Positions 36,823 to 48,162 of a DNA stretch of 64,000 bases are shown in pieces. This DNA is from Triticum aestivum (lineage: Eukaryota > Streptophyta > Magnoliopsida > Poales > Poaceae). Within the stretch, counting starts at the first letter, position 1. Each line of letters begins with the position of its first letter. The notes below the pieces were generated by a model. It was not told where the DNA came from and made no database searches. It saw nothing but the letters and a program-made list of their open reading frames with translations. Made by a program: the position numbers and the translations under genes. The stretch covers positions 205,084,562-205,148,561 of the forward strand of contig NC_057801.1 in NCBI RefSeq assembly GCF_018294505.1, read 5' to 3'.

Positions 36823-37520
36823 CCTTATATTTATTTGTTCACCTTTCGAGGCGTCGCTTCAGACACCCGATCGGTAGTTATTTATGTTCTGTTGGGATTT
36901 CAGGCGGACTACCGCCGTTTCCCTTTTACTTACCTTGTTATGCTAATTTTTGAATGTACATTGGTGATTAATCATGACGCAACCATGCATGCATTTGTTA
37001 TATCTTACGTCCGAACTGTCTTGCGAGTACTTTCAAAGTACTCACTGGCTTGTTGATTTGGCCAGATGCTGACGAAGGCGATCTCATGGATGAAGAGTTT
37101 GATAGCGAGTCCGACACCTAGAGGAGTCCCAGTCAGTCTCGTGCGACCCTGGATTTGGTCACTATTTTATATCCGCTTCCGCTACCAAATAAATTCATCG
37201 AGCCTCACCTCGACGCTCGATGATATGATAGACTTAGAGTCTTGTATTTCTCTCCCCGCTGTGTTTTTCCACCACCGCCCTATCCTCGAGTCAGTAGTAT
37301 GCCTCCACACCACTGTGTCATGTCCGCCATTATGTATAATTATTGGCGTGCTTGTAATAATTTGGTTGAGCAACCGTAGTTCGACCCTGTAATATATTTT
37401 ATGCTACTGGCTTGTTGTATCAAGAAATTGTCTACCAGTGAGGAGGATCTCTCTCATACTGGACTCAAAAGATTGGTTTCTCAATAAATATTTTTATTGG
37501 AAAACCGGTCGTGACAAGCT

Positions 37521-37532
37521 TGGTACCAGAGC
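37521..37532 (+). other. Primer-binding site, initiator-Met type
   Basis: TGGTACCAGAGC starts five bases after the 5' LTR. It matches the plant tRNA-iMet primer site TGGTATCAGAGC with one difference. Confidence 0.88.
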
Positions 37533-37681
37533 GAGGCTGACTGTAGGAAGCCACTAGGTGCGATCGCTAATTGGTTATTAGCATGATAGAGCTAAATTAT
37601 ATTTTTGCAATTGTAGTCGTTTTCTGTCAGTCAGCATAAATTTATGATCTGACCATGCAGAATTTTTGCCTACTTTTGTAG

Positions 37682-38482
37682 ATGGCCGACAACAGTTGCG
37701 AGTCTCAGACCTTCGCCAACGTGCCCGATGGGTTCGTCAAGCTTCTTTCCTTCATCGTTCAGGTCGCGATGGGGCCATCCGTGCGCCCAGTCTTCACACT
37801 CTGCCAGCACCGAGTCAACGACAGTCTGACCATGCACCAGGCCGCGGTGCAGTTCAAGGGAGGGCGTGGTGAGTTACGCCGCTTCCGGTTCGTGGGAAGA
37901 GCCATGCCTACGGAGAGGCATGCTATGCAGATGGCAGCCCATGAGGCGATAGCTCATCTCAGGGATGTCCTTCCCGTGATGAAGACTCGTCGTTACCGTT
38001 ATCTTCCGTGCCATGTGCCTTACACCTGTCACTACGCATACTCCTGCCCCAGAGGAGAACGAGACGAGGCTTTTGAGATGCTCATTGAGTATCTCCGGGC
38101 CCTGGAGGCAGCCTTCAACAACCTGGTGGATGACTTCGTAGCTACCCGCATGGACTCAGTTCATGGCTGTGCTGCCAACAGGAGGGAGCTCCTACCCATC
38201 GCTCTGCCACTGACTTTGGTCTCGTCCTCAGCATCTTATACGCCTACTCGTCGCCTGCCTTCCACCGAAGAATTCAACCAAGTCATTGCACCCACTTCAG
38301 CGCGCACTGCACCACCCTTCGCGCCCACTCCTGTACGTGTTGCTCCGCCCCTGGCAACCGCTCCGTCCACTCTGCGCAACACTACACGTATGGAGCCCAT
38401 TAGCGAGGAGGAAGTCGAGTCCCCAACCTCGCTACGCCTCGCCCTTGGCAGGGCAAAGGAGGTCGTCAACATCTCTGCCTGA
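37682..38482 (+). CDS. Additional ORF ahead of gag, function unknown
   Basis: A clean 266-residue frame on the same strand as gag-pol, starting with an ATG directly after a TTTTGTAG splice-acceptor-like site. It matches no retrotransposon core domain I know. Residues 30-105 have a layout reminiscent of a double-stranded-RNA-binding fold: a strand-like PVFTLCQHRV, a charged KGGRGELRRFRFVG hairpin and a helix RHAMQMAAHEAIAHLRDVLP. The usual KKxAK lysines are missing, so this is only a hint. A Cys/His-rich PCHVPYTCHYAYSCP follows at about 115-130. The C-terminal 80 residues are Pro/Ala/Thr-rich and end acidic. The intact frame in an element with a broken pol suggests recent constraint or simply youth. 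Confidence 0.6.
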   Translation: MADNSCESQTFANVPDGFVKLLSFIVQVAMGPSVRPVFTLCQHRVNDSLTMHQAAVQFKGGRGELRRFRFVGRAMPTERHAMQMAAHEAIAHLRDVLPVMKTRRYRYLPCHVPYTCHYAYSCPRGERDEAFEMLIEYLRALEAAFNNLVDDFVATRMDSVHGCAANRRELLPIALPLTLVSSSASYTPTRRLPSTEEFNQVIAPTSARTAPPFAPTPVRVAPPLATAPSTLRNTTRMEPISEEEVESPTSLRLALGRAKEVVNISA

Positions 38483-38820
38483 GTACGCCTAGCTGCCATG
38501 TATTGTACCGCTTTGTAAGATATGTACGTAGGTTGTGAGAAGTAGCCTGTTTGTGTATCATGTAGGATCTGGAGAAGTGCACTAGCCTAAATAACATGTC
38601 AGGATTATGTACGCATATCCTGAGTGATGTATTGTATAATTACCGCCCGTGTGTAAGATATGTAATGAGAAGTCCTTCTCCGTGCGCAAGTCAATTTGTT
38701 TTTCTTAAGTAAGCTTGGGTATTTAATTATATCTGCCAGCTTTATGCATTTATGGATTTGTTTTTGCAACTCTTTCTGCTTTTCTTATGAGTTTTACAAA
38801 AATATATCCCCAGAGTGCAA

Positions 38821-41800
38821 ATGTCTCATCCTTGGACACACTCCATGCCAACTCCACCAGAGGAAAATTATGATACACAACCCAGCAACGAGTTCACTCA
38901 GGGACAGTCAAACCAACAGGGCAGTGAATCGGCACTTTCACAAATGTGCCGCCTTTATGAGCAGAGTCAGCAACAACATCGTGAGATGATGAACCAAGTC
39001 ATCAACATGGGGAATCATCATGGACAGTATCAGCAACATTCCAAGTTATCTGAGCTACAGAAGACACGTCCTCAAACATTTTCTCACACTGACAAGCCTC
39101 TTGAAGCCGAGGACTGGCTTCGAGATATGGAGAGGAAATTAATTATTGCAAAATGTTCAGATCTCGAGAAAGTACTATATGCTCCACACTATCTCACAGG
39201 AGCAGCCGCATCGTGGTGGGAGAATTTTCTGCACATGCATCCCAACGAAAATGACATAACCTGGGATGATTTCAAGGAAGGTTTCCGTGGTGCACATATT
39301 CCTAAGAGTATTATGAAAATCAAGAAGAGGGAATTCGATGACCTCAAACAAAGGAACATGACAGTGTCAGATTACAACGGTCAATTTACCCTATTGTCCC
39401 GCTACGCCAATGAAGAGCGTATGACTGAAAGCAAGAAGATGGAGAAATTCCTTGACGGTCTGGCGCCCGCGCTAAAATGTCAACTGGTCATGCACACTTT
39501 TCCTGATTTTAAAACACTGGTGGACAAAGCCATTACTCTGGAAAATGAGAGACGCAGTCTGGAAGATATCCGCAAGCGAAAAAGGGACCAGACTAATCAT
39601 GCTCGCAATCATCGAAGCAAGACAGATTTTCAAAAGGGTGGGACACACAAATACTCATCCAATGTCTCACACCCAATCAGGAATTTTCATGCAAGGGACA
39701 AGGAGTTCACCTATCGCCCCGGCGTTACTTGTTACGCTTGTGGAGAAGAAGGGCACTATGGCAAACAGTGCCCCAAGCCAAGGAATTCAACCCCAAAGCC
39801 AAACAACGGCAACAATTCCGCGCCCAAGCGAAACAATTTCAATCCCAACAATAACCACAGGAAGGGTCATCTGAACCACGTAACCAAAGAGGAGGCACAG
39901 AATGCTCCGGATATCGTACTCGGTACGTTTCCTGTTAACACAATACCTGCAATGGTTTTGTTTGATTCTGGAGCCTCTCACTCTTTCATTTCGAAAAGTT
40001 TTGCTTTGCAAAATAATTTTTCGATGCTTCCTTTGGAGAAATCCATGACCATCAAGTCCCCTAGGATTCAGCAAGTTACTCAGAATTACTGTCAGAATGT
40101 GGTCATTGAGTTCGAAGGATTGGAGTTTCACGCAAATCTTATTGTGTTGGAAAATAAAGGACTGGATGTCATCCTAGGGATGGATTGGCTAACCACCAAT
40201 AAGGGTTTTATCGACTGTTTCAACAGGACCGTAATCCTCACACACCACCAAGGGAAGACAATAAGAGTATCAGCCAAGGAAGGAAAAATACCCCGGCAAC
40301 CGAGATTAAATAAGGTGGACGTTTCTGAGCTAAACAAGGTTCTAGTAGTGTGTGAATTTCCAGATGTATTCCCTGAAGAGCTACCCGGCATGCCACCAGA
40401 TCGAGAAATAGAATTCCGCATTGAGCTAGCACCAGGAACCACCCCCATATACAAGAAATCATACAGAATGGCACCATCCGAGTTGATCGAGTTGAAGAAG
40501 CAAATAAAGGAATTACTGGAAAAAGGATACATTCGAGCCAGCTCCTCACCTTGGGGATCACCAATTTTATTTGCCAAAAAGAAGGATGGAACGCTGAGAT
40601 TGTGTATTGACTATCGAGCACTTAACATGGTCACAGTCAAAAACAAATACCCGATGCCAAGGATAAACGATTTGTTTGATCAACTCGCTCAGGCCAAGGT
40701 ATTCTCAAAAATTGACTTAAGGTCAGGATACCATCAATTGAAGGTACGAACGGAAGATATCCCCAAAACAGCCTTCACCTCCAGATATGGATTGTACGAG
40801 TTCACAGTGATGCCATTTGGATTAACTAACGCCCCAACATATTTTGTTCACCTCATGAACAAAGTATTTATGAAGTTTATGGACAAGTTCGTCGTGGTAT
40901 TCATCGACGATATTCTGGTATACTCCAAGACACCCGAAGAGCATGCAGAACATCTCAGGATTGTGCTAGGGGAGCTAAGAAAACACCAATTGTATGCCAA
41001 GTTCAGCAAGTGCGAATTTTGGCTAAGACAAGTAGGCTTTCTAGGCCACGTGCTGACTCAAGACGGTATCGCAGTGGACCCAGAGAAAGTCAAGGCCGTA
41101 CTTGGCTGGAAGTCACCAGCCAGCGTAACGGACATACGGAGTTTCTTGGGAATGGCAGGATATTACCGCAGATTTATTGAAGGATTTTCCACCATAGCCA
41201 AGCCTATGACACAGTTGCTCAAGAAAGATAAGAAGTTTGAATGGACAGAAGCCTGCGAGAAAAGTTTCCAAGAGCTAAAGCGGAAGTTAACGACCGCACC
41301 GGTATTAATTGTACCCGACATACACAAGAATTTTGAAGTATATTGTGACGCGTCCAGAAAGGGTCTCGGATGCGTGTTGATGCAAGAAGGCAAGGTTGTC
41401 GCCTATGCTTCAAGGCAACTTCGCAAGCATGAGGAAAACTATCCCACTCATGACTTAGAAATGGCAGCAGTTATTCATGCACTCAAGGAATGGAGGCATT
41501 TCTTACTTGGGAATCGATGTGAAATATATACGGATCACAAAAGTCTCAAATATATTTTCACGCAGCCAGAACTAAATTTACGGCAATGACGCTGGTTGGA
41601 ACTGGTAAAGGATTATGATGTTGGTATCCATTACCATCCAGGAAGAGCAAATGTAGTGGCCGATGCTCTTAGTCGGAACCCCAGCTCCGACGGAAACAAT
41701 CTGCACAGCTTGAGGCCCGAATTCCATCAAGAATTTGCCAAGCTCAACTTGATAATGGTACAAAAAGGCACCATATCAAACTTGGAAATACAACCCAACC

Positions 41801-43260
41801 TTGTGGAGAAAATTAAAGAAGCTCAGCCCGGTCACCCCAGCATTGAAGGAATTAAAAGAAAGTTGAGTATGGGCAATGCCTCGGAATTCGTCATGGACAA
41901 TGAAGGAATATTATGGTACGGAGAAAGGCTATGCGTGCCAAACATAGAAAACCTTAAACAGCAAATTTTAGCTGAAGCACACACCACTCCATATTCAATT
42001 CACCCTGGAGGAACCAAAATGTATAAGGATATTCAGGAAAGATTTTGGTGGCACGGTATGAAGAGGGACATAGCCACCTTCATTGCATGTTGTGACTCAT
42101 GTCAACGCATAAAAGCTGAACATCAGAGACCAGCCGGACTACTGCAACCTAACAAAATACCTGAGTGGAAATGGGATGAAATAGGGATGGATTTTATTGT
42201 CGGACTACCTCGATCACGACACGGGAATGATGCCATATGGGTCATCACTGACAGGTTAACCAAAGTGGCACACTTTATTCCAATAAAGACGACCCACACC
42301 ACACAGAGGCTTGCCAGGATTTATCTCTCCCATATAGTTTGTCTGCATGGTGTCCCGAAGACTATAATATCCGACAGAGGCACCCAGTTCGTCTCAAGAT
42401 TTTGGGAGCATTTACAACAGGCTCTGGGAACCCAACTAGCCTTCAGTACTGCATACCACCCACAGACTGATGGACAAACAGAACGCGTAAACCAGGTTTT
42501 AGAAGACATGCTGAGAGCATGTGTCCTCACATATGGAACCAGTTGGGAAGAAAGCCTGCCATACGCCGAGTTCGCGTATAACAATAGCTACCAGGCCAGC
42601 CTACAAATGGCACCATTTGAGGCCTTATACGGACGAAGGTGTCGTACCCCGTTAAATTGGTCAGAGACCGGAGACAGCCGCATCTTCGGACCAGACATGC
42701 TCAGAGAAGCCGAGGAAAAGGTCAAGCTAATCAGAGACCGACTTAAGACCGCTCAAAGTCGACAGAAGAGTTATTATGATCAGAAACATCATAGGGTCAG
42801 CTTCGAACCCGATGAGTTCGTATACCTGAGAGTGTCCCCGATGAGAGGATTACAACGGTTTAAGATTAAAGGAAAGTTAGCACCAAGATTCATTGGACCA
42901 TTCTGCATAGTGGCACGAAGAGGCACTGTAGCCTACCAGCTAGACTTACCCGAAGACTTGTCCGACATTCACGACGTGTTCCACGTCTCTCAGTTAAGGA
43001 AATGCATAAGCAACCCAGAGAAACAAGTATCCCATGAAAACATTGATGTGCAGCCAGACCTCACTTATCGGGAACGTCCCGTAAGAATATTAGAGGAGTC
43101 TGAAAGGAGGACCCGACAGAAGACCATCAAGTTTTTCAAAGTCCAGTGGAGCAATCACACCGACAGTGAAGCAACTTGGGAAAGCGAGGATTTTCTTCGG
43201 ACAGAGCATCCACACCTATTTAAGGATCAGCTGAAATCTCGGGGACGAGATTTTTCCTAA
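38821..43260 (+). pseudogene. Tekay gag-pol polyprotein with a single in-frame stop
   Basis: Starts at ATG 38821 ([10 protein letters not shown]), 7 bases after an acceptor-like ATCCCCAG. Order by residue: gag (about 80-220), CCHC knuckle [14 protein letters not shown] (about 304-317), protease [12 protein letters not shown] (about 380), RT with [11 protein letters not shown] and catalytic FIDD (about 694), RNase [11 protein letters not shown] (about 840), integrase with HHCC near 1060-1100 and catalytic positions MDFIVG, SDRGTQF and TERVNQ, and a chromodomain with FFKVQWSNH..EATWESEDF (about 1435-1470). The total is about 1479 codons, full length. TGA at 41587-41589 (NLRQ-stop-RWLEL) replaces what should be Arg CGA. 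Chromodomains direct such integrases to marked chromatin. Confidence 0.93.
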
Positions 43261-43272
43261 GGGGGTAGGTGT
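43258..43272 (+). other. Polypurine tract of the Tekay element
   Basis: TAAGGGGGTAGGTGT directly precedes the 3' LTR and overlaps the stop codon of pol. Confidence 0.75.
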
Positions 43273-46200
43273 TGTGACACTCCAAAATTTTTATTTGGTT
43301 TTTTATCAAAAACTTTGTGGTTTTTGAGGAGAGGCTATTTAAATTTTTTTTCTTTTTCAGAAAAACCTTCCACTTAAAAACTTCCTTTGCTTTGGCAAGG
43401 ATTTTATTTTTTCAAAACTTTGGTGTTTGATCTTTTGAAAACTTCTTCTCTGTTGGTTCTCTCTCAAATTTATTTTGGGAGTTTAACTTGTTTTATTTTA
43501 AAATGAAGCTCTATGAAAATTTGGGGATTTTCATATCTTGGAACCATCCTTGACTTGGCATTTTTGCCCATGTGGTAAAACCCCTCCAAAACCTCCCCTA
43601 CACCTTGTGATCAACCTAAGTTCTCTGTCCCAACTAATCCAAACAAGTTTTGGATTTTATTCTAATTATTTTTCCTCTCAAATCATTTCTGAAAATTATT
43701 TGGAGCCTGAGTGATTTTCAAAGCAAGTACCCTATTGCATTTGAGCTTTGACCTCAAACCAACTCTCCTGGATAGTCCTTTGTACCCACAACTCAGAACC
43801 ATCTTGATCCACTCCTCCTCTTTTCAAAATTTTCAAAATTCAGTCTCTGCAAGTTTGGACCAGATTTGCCAAATTTGATGAAATTCATATCTACATTGCT
43901 CCAAAAATTCCACCAAAATTCAGGCAACCTATTTGAGCAATGAGAAGCCACTCCACCAAAAATCAGCTCAAGGAAAAATCCCTAGATGCCAAAAGCATTC
44001 TGTCGAACACCTGAGCTGCACTGTTCTTTGCACTTTCAGTAAACTTCAGATTTACAGTGTCATTTTCTTCAGAGATCAGTCACAAGCGCACAGGGCGCTT
44101 GGCACGTTCCTCGCAGCCCCTCCCTCTTGTCCGGAGCTTCACACGCGTGCGTGGAGCCTTCCTGGCGTCGGGGCCGCGCTGGCCCGCCCTCGCCGGCGTC
44201 TTCTGCGGCGTCAGGACCTCCCGTGGCGGCCGACAGAAGGCACACCACGGCAGAACGCCGTTCAGCGCCGCCCAAAGCCCCTTGGCTCTCCGCGTGTCCC
44301 TGCCGTGCAAGCGCACGCCCGTGGCACCGTCGTCGTGGCCCGGCAAGCACGGAATGTGCTCCCTGCCGCCGACGGACCGCGCCACCCCCGTTCCGTCGAG
44401 CTCACCCATAACGCCAAACCCCAGCCCGTTTAGCGCCAAAATGGGACCGGTGGACCTCAACGACGATGCCCAAGCCCCTAATCCCACTGCACATCCCCGG
44501 CACCGCCGTAATCACTCGCCGGAGATCCCCGTTCACGGCAACCGCCTCGAGCCACCTATAAAAAGGGCCCCCGAGCTCACCCTCGTGCACACCTCATCCC
44601 CACTCCTCACCAACACCACGCCAGGCCACTCGGAGGACCTCGAGGAGGTCTCCTCCCCCAACTCCGGCCGCCCCGATCCGCCTCGGCCTCCACCACGATT
44701 CTCTCCGGTGAGGCCATCTCCGGCGCCCAAACACCGTCCGTTACCCTCTCTAGCTACCAGGAGCCTAACCCCCTCTCCAATTTGACCTCTGCAGCCCTCT
44801 CCGACGAGCCCCTCGACCACCCGAGCCGCCGTCCGCCGGAGCAAAGCTCGTCGTCGACGTGGTGCTCGCCGGCGACCACCACCACCACCAACCGACGCGG
44901 AATGGCGCCCTGAGCATGGAGGTACCCTCCGATCCCCCTGCCTCGCCGTGGATCGCCGCCGGCGACCACCGCGGCTCTCGGGCGCCGACGAGCTTCGTTT
45001 CCCCCCTTTTTGAAATTCAAACCTGACGCGTGGGACCCCACCGTCAGCCTCTCTGCTCTCTCTGTTGAAACGTTTTCTGGAAGCGCCTTCGGGAAAAATA
45101 TGTTTTCCCTTTGGGCTGGCGTAGTTTCTGCCGAAGCGCTTTCTGTTTTTATAAGCTAGCCCCTGGAAATCTTCTGTTTCATTATAGATGAGTCCCTGGA
45201 CAAAAACCCTTATAACTTTTAAACAGAAAAGTATTTTTGATTGATTCTTTTTCTGTTCTCTTTAAAATTTTGTCTAGTTTTTTATCAGATTTATTTGAAA
45301 AATATTTGGTTTACTTTCTGTGCACTCCTTGGTATTTATGATAGCGCATATATTTTCTTTATACCGTAGATACCGAAGGAGGTGACGGAGCCGCGAACTT
45401 CACCGAGCTAGGTTCCGACTACTCTGAACCAGGCAAGCATGTTTGAACTTTTGATATGATGAGTGTCTTGGCATGTTTTGCATTTAGTTAGTTTCATGGC
45501 ATGTTGAGAAGCATATCGATGAACGTTATTTTATGCGATAATGAGGTAAGTGAGTTCGATGATCCATAAGTGGATGGATGTGAGTATGAATGGCCATGTG
45601 TTGGCATGAGGATGGGTGAGATGGCAGTGTTGTAGCATGCCAGTCTTATGCCGGACTATGTGACTTCAGTGTCAAACCGTATCGGTCCAGTTCCTCTCAT
45701 TTCCTTCCCTATACTACCACATGTTTTCCATAAGGAATATGGTTTAGTAAGTTGCAAACCGCTTTCCTGGTACACACCAAAAGGAGAGGCCGTGATGATG
45801 GTTCCATGGCCCTGGATTAAAGCCAGTCATCCGGTCAGGGGGCATGGGTGTTTCCGGTTGGGACCGAGAGGGGGGCACCCCTTAGAGCGCGCGTATATAA
45901 ATTTGATCCCATGCTATTCGAGATTGTGATCTCCCCGTCTCAAAAGTTTTTCTTGGACGATGTCTAGGGTGATTCCTAGCATCGAGAGGTAGGATGGGTG
46001 TGTACTGGTTAGCTGTGTTTTCTTCCGAAAAACCGTAAATGGAACTAGTCCTTCGTGACTACGGAAATCCGTTGGCTGTGGGAATAATTTTGTACAAACT
46101 CTGCAGAGTCATATATTCCTCCAAATCATCTATTCCATGTCCCAGGTCGATATTATCTTATCCTAATCAAATGTCAGTTTTGATGGCAGAGACTCCGGTG

Positions 46201-47350
46201 ATTCGCTCGAATGCTAACTCCGGTTAAATGATTATCCTTGTGGATGGACTAACCCATTTATTCTTATGAATTAAATGTTTATTATGAGTATTATTTACCT
46301 GTGAATAAAAGCCCTTTCTGTGATGTCGCCCCGACGTCCGACTGTGGCATTTCTTTTAAAAGCCCTTTCTGTGATGTCGCCCCGACGTCCGACTGTGGCA
46401 TTTCTTTTAAAGCCCTTTCTGTGATGTCGCCCCGACGTCCGACTATGGCATTTCTTTTCAAGCCCTTTCTGTGATGTCGCCCTGACGTCCGACTGTGGCA
46501 TTTCTTTTCAAGCCCTTTCTGTGATGTCGCCCCGACGTCCGACTGTGGCATTTCTTTTCAAGCCCTTTCTGTGATGTCGCCCCGACATCCGTCTGTGGTA
46601 TTTCTTTTTAAGCCCTTTATGTGGTGTCGCTAAGACGCCCGACTGTGGCATCATTTCCTTATATTTATTTGTTCACCTTTCGAGGCGTCGCTTTAGACAC
46701 CCGATCGGTAGTTATTTATGTTCTGTTGGGATTTCAGGCGGACTACCGCCGTTTCCCTTTTACTTACCTTGTTATGCTAATTTTTGAATGTACATTGGTG
46801 ATTAATCATGACGCAACCATGCATGCATTTGTTATATCTTACGTCCGAACTGTCTTGCGAGTACTTTCAAAGTACTCACTGGCTTGTTGATTTGGCCAGA
46901 TGCTGACGAAGGCGATCTCATGGATGAAGAGTTTGATAGCGAGTCCGACACCTAGAGGAGTCCCAGTGAGTCTCGTGTGACCCTGGATTTGGTCACTATT
47001 TTATATCCGCTTCCGCTACCAAATAAATTCATCGAGCCTCACCTCGACGCTCGATGATATGATAGACTTAGAGTCTTGTATTTCTCTCCCCGCTGTGTTT
47101 TTCCACCACCGCCCTATCCTCGAGTCAGTAGTATGCCTCCACACCACTGTGTCATGTCCGCCATTATGTATAATTATTGGCGTGCTTGTAATAATTTGGT
47201 TGAGCAACCGTAGTTCGACCCTGTAATATATTTTATGCTACTGGCTTGTTGTATCAAGAAATTGTCTACCAGTGAGGAGGATCTCTCTCATACTGGACTC
47301 AAAAGATTGGTTTCTCAATAAATATTTTTATTGGAAAACCGGTCGTGACA
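43273..47350 (+). repeat. 3' LTR of the Tekay element
   Basis: A 4078-bp copy of the 5' LTR with few substitutions. The TATA box is at 44557-44565. The 50-bp array is at 46309-46656 with the same seven units. The open LTR frame is also kept intact here (donor at 44708, final TAG at 46953-46955). Confidence 0.95.
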
Positions 47351-48065
47351 AAAAGTTTCGCATTTTCCATAGCTTTTCAGTGGTATATTATTTGCTCCAT
47401 TCCGATAAAGTATGTAGAAATTATGCCAAAAATACGTTTCTATTCATTTTCTAGTTTGACTTAAAACTGTAAGAAATTAGGAGAAACAATATATACAAAA
47501 AAGTTTCGCGTTTGCTCAAGCTTTCCAAATCCGTATCATTTGTTGCATTCGGATGTACAGTTAAAAAATTATCTCGAAAATACGAACTCGGTGGAACTTG
47601 TACCATTTTCTGAATTACTTTTAAACCGTTCCAAATTAGAAAAAACTTTTAACATAAAAAAGTAGCACATTTTCACAATATTTCCAATGCCATATCATTT
47701 GCCTCAAATGGATTAGCCGTTTAGAAATTACATTGAAAATACGAACTCGGCTATTCGGTTTGCAAAATTTTATGATTTTCAAAATTACTCTTTATCCACA
47801 GGGAATTAGAGAAAACTTTCAACATGTCGAAGGAGCAGTTTTGCAACAGCTTTCCAACGCTATATTATTTACCCCATTCCGATAAACGGTTTAGAAATGC
47901 GATCGAAAATACGATTCACGTTTTTTGTATGAAGAAAAAACGATTTTCAAAACTGCTCTTAAACCACTTGCATTTTGCCAAAAATTTAACTTGGATCATG
48001 ATATTGGTGTCCATAGCTTTCCAACGGTATATCGCAAGCCCCATTTGGACACTTTTTAGCTGAAG
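47351..48065. repeat. Second copy of the duplication, right piece with periodic array
   Basis: Starts with the AAAAG duplication and resumes the sequence broken at 33440. Array cores begin at 47372, 47520, 47679, 47849 and 48016, spacings 148, 159, 170 and 167, almost the same rhythm as the first copy at 32081-32727. Confidence 0.8.
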
Positions 48066-48162
48066 TTCAACCTAGTACTCGGGGAAGGTCAGACGCGTTA
48101 CTCGGCAAGTTCATGTTGTGATCAGAATATTATTCTGATCCCGTGATCAGAATAGTGTTTAT

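Larger units (their letters stand above)
34608..37121 (+). other. LTR reading frame kept open across three candidate introns (5' copy)
   Basis: Proposed exons: to 34874 (donor GTGAGG), 34962-35088 (acceptor CTCTGCAG, donor GTACCC), 35536-35598 (acceptor TATACCGTAG, donor GCAAGC) and 37066-37121 (acceptor GATTTGGCCAG). Phases fit exactly: 127 nt, then 63 nt, then 56 nt ending in TAG. The product would be Pro/Arg-rich, then acidic, ending DADEGDLMDEEFDSESDT. An in-frame ATG is at 34608, upstream of the TATA box, so the start is uncertain. Function unknown; the second donor is GC rather than GT. Confidence 0.4.
33441..37516 (+). repeat. 5' LTR of the Tekay element
   Basis: Bounded by TGTGACACTCC and GTCGTGACA. 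It holds an AT-rich 0.8 kb, a GC-rich promoter and exon-like section (34240-35190), an intron-like AT-rich section, the seven-copy 50-bp array and an acidic exon-like end (37066-37121). Confidence 0.95.
33441..47350 (+). mobile_element. Tekay-type chromovirus (Ty3/gypsy), near-complete
   Basis: A 13,910-bp element with LTRs of 4076 and 4078 bp, perfect AAAAG duplications, an initiator-Met-type primer site, an extra ORF ahead of gag, a gag-pol frame ending in a chromodomain, and a polypurine tract. Very long LTRs and a C-terminal chromodomain mark the Tekay/Del clade. The LTRs differ by only a few dozen changes by eye, so it is a young insertion. One nonsense codon is the only evident coding defect. 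Confidence 0.95.
28090..48162. mobile_element. Unclassified TIR-bearing DNA element interrupted by the Tekay element
   Basis: The left end reads AACACTATTCTGATC from 28092, then repeats TATTCTGATCACAAC. The right end, inverted, reads AACACTATTCTGATC (48159-48145), then a short extra piece and the same TATTCTGATCACAAC. The body has GC-rich gene-like DNA (28190-29030, 29150-29480) and AT-rich DNA with GAAGTTCAA motifs (30250-33070). A periodic array occurs twice, the second copy split by the Tekay insertion. No transposase is visible. A Mutator-like or Micron-like element is possible; the class is not settled. Confidence 0.5.

Noticed and set aside
41587..41589. TGA as a programmed recoding site between RT and integrase of Tekay
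   Set aside because: It falls inside the conserved RNase H end where relatives have Arg, so a CGA to TGA mutation is the simpler reading.
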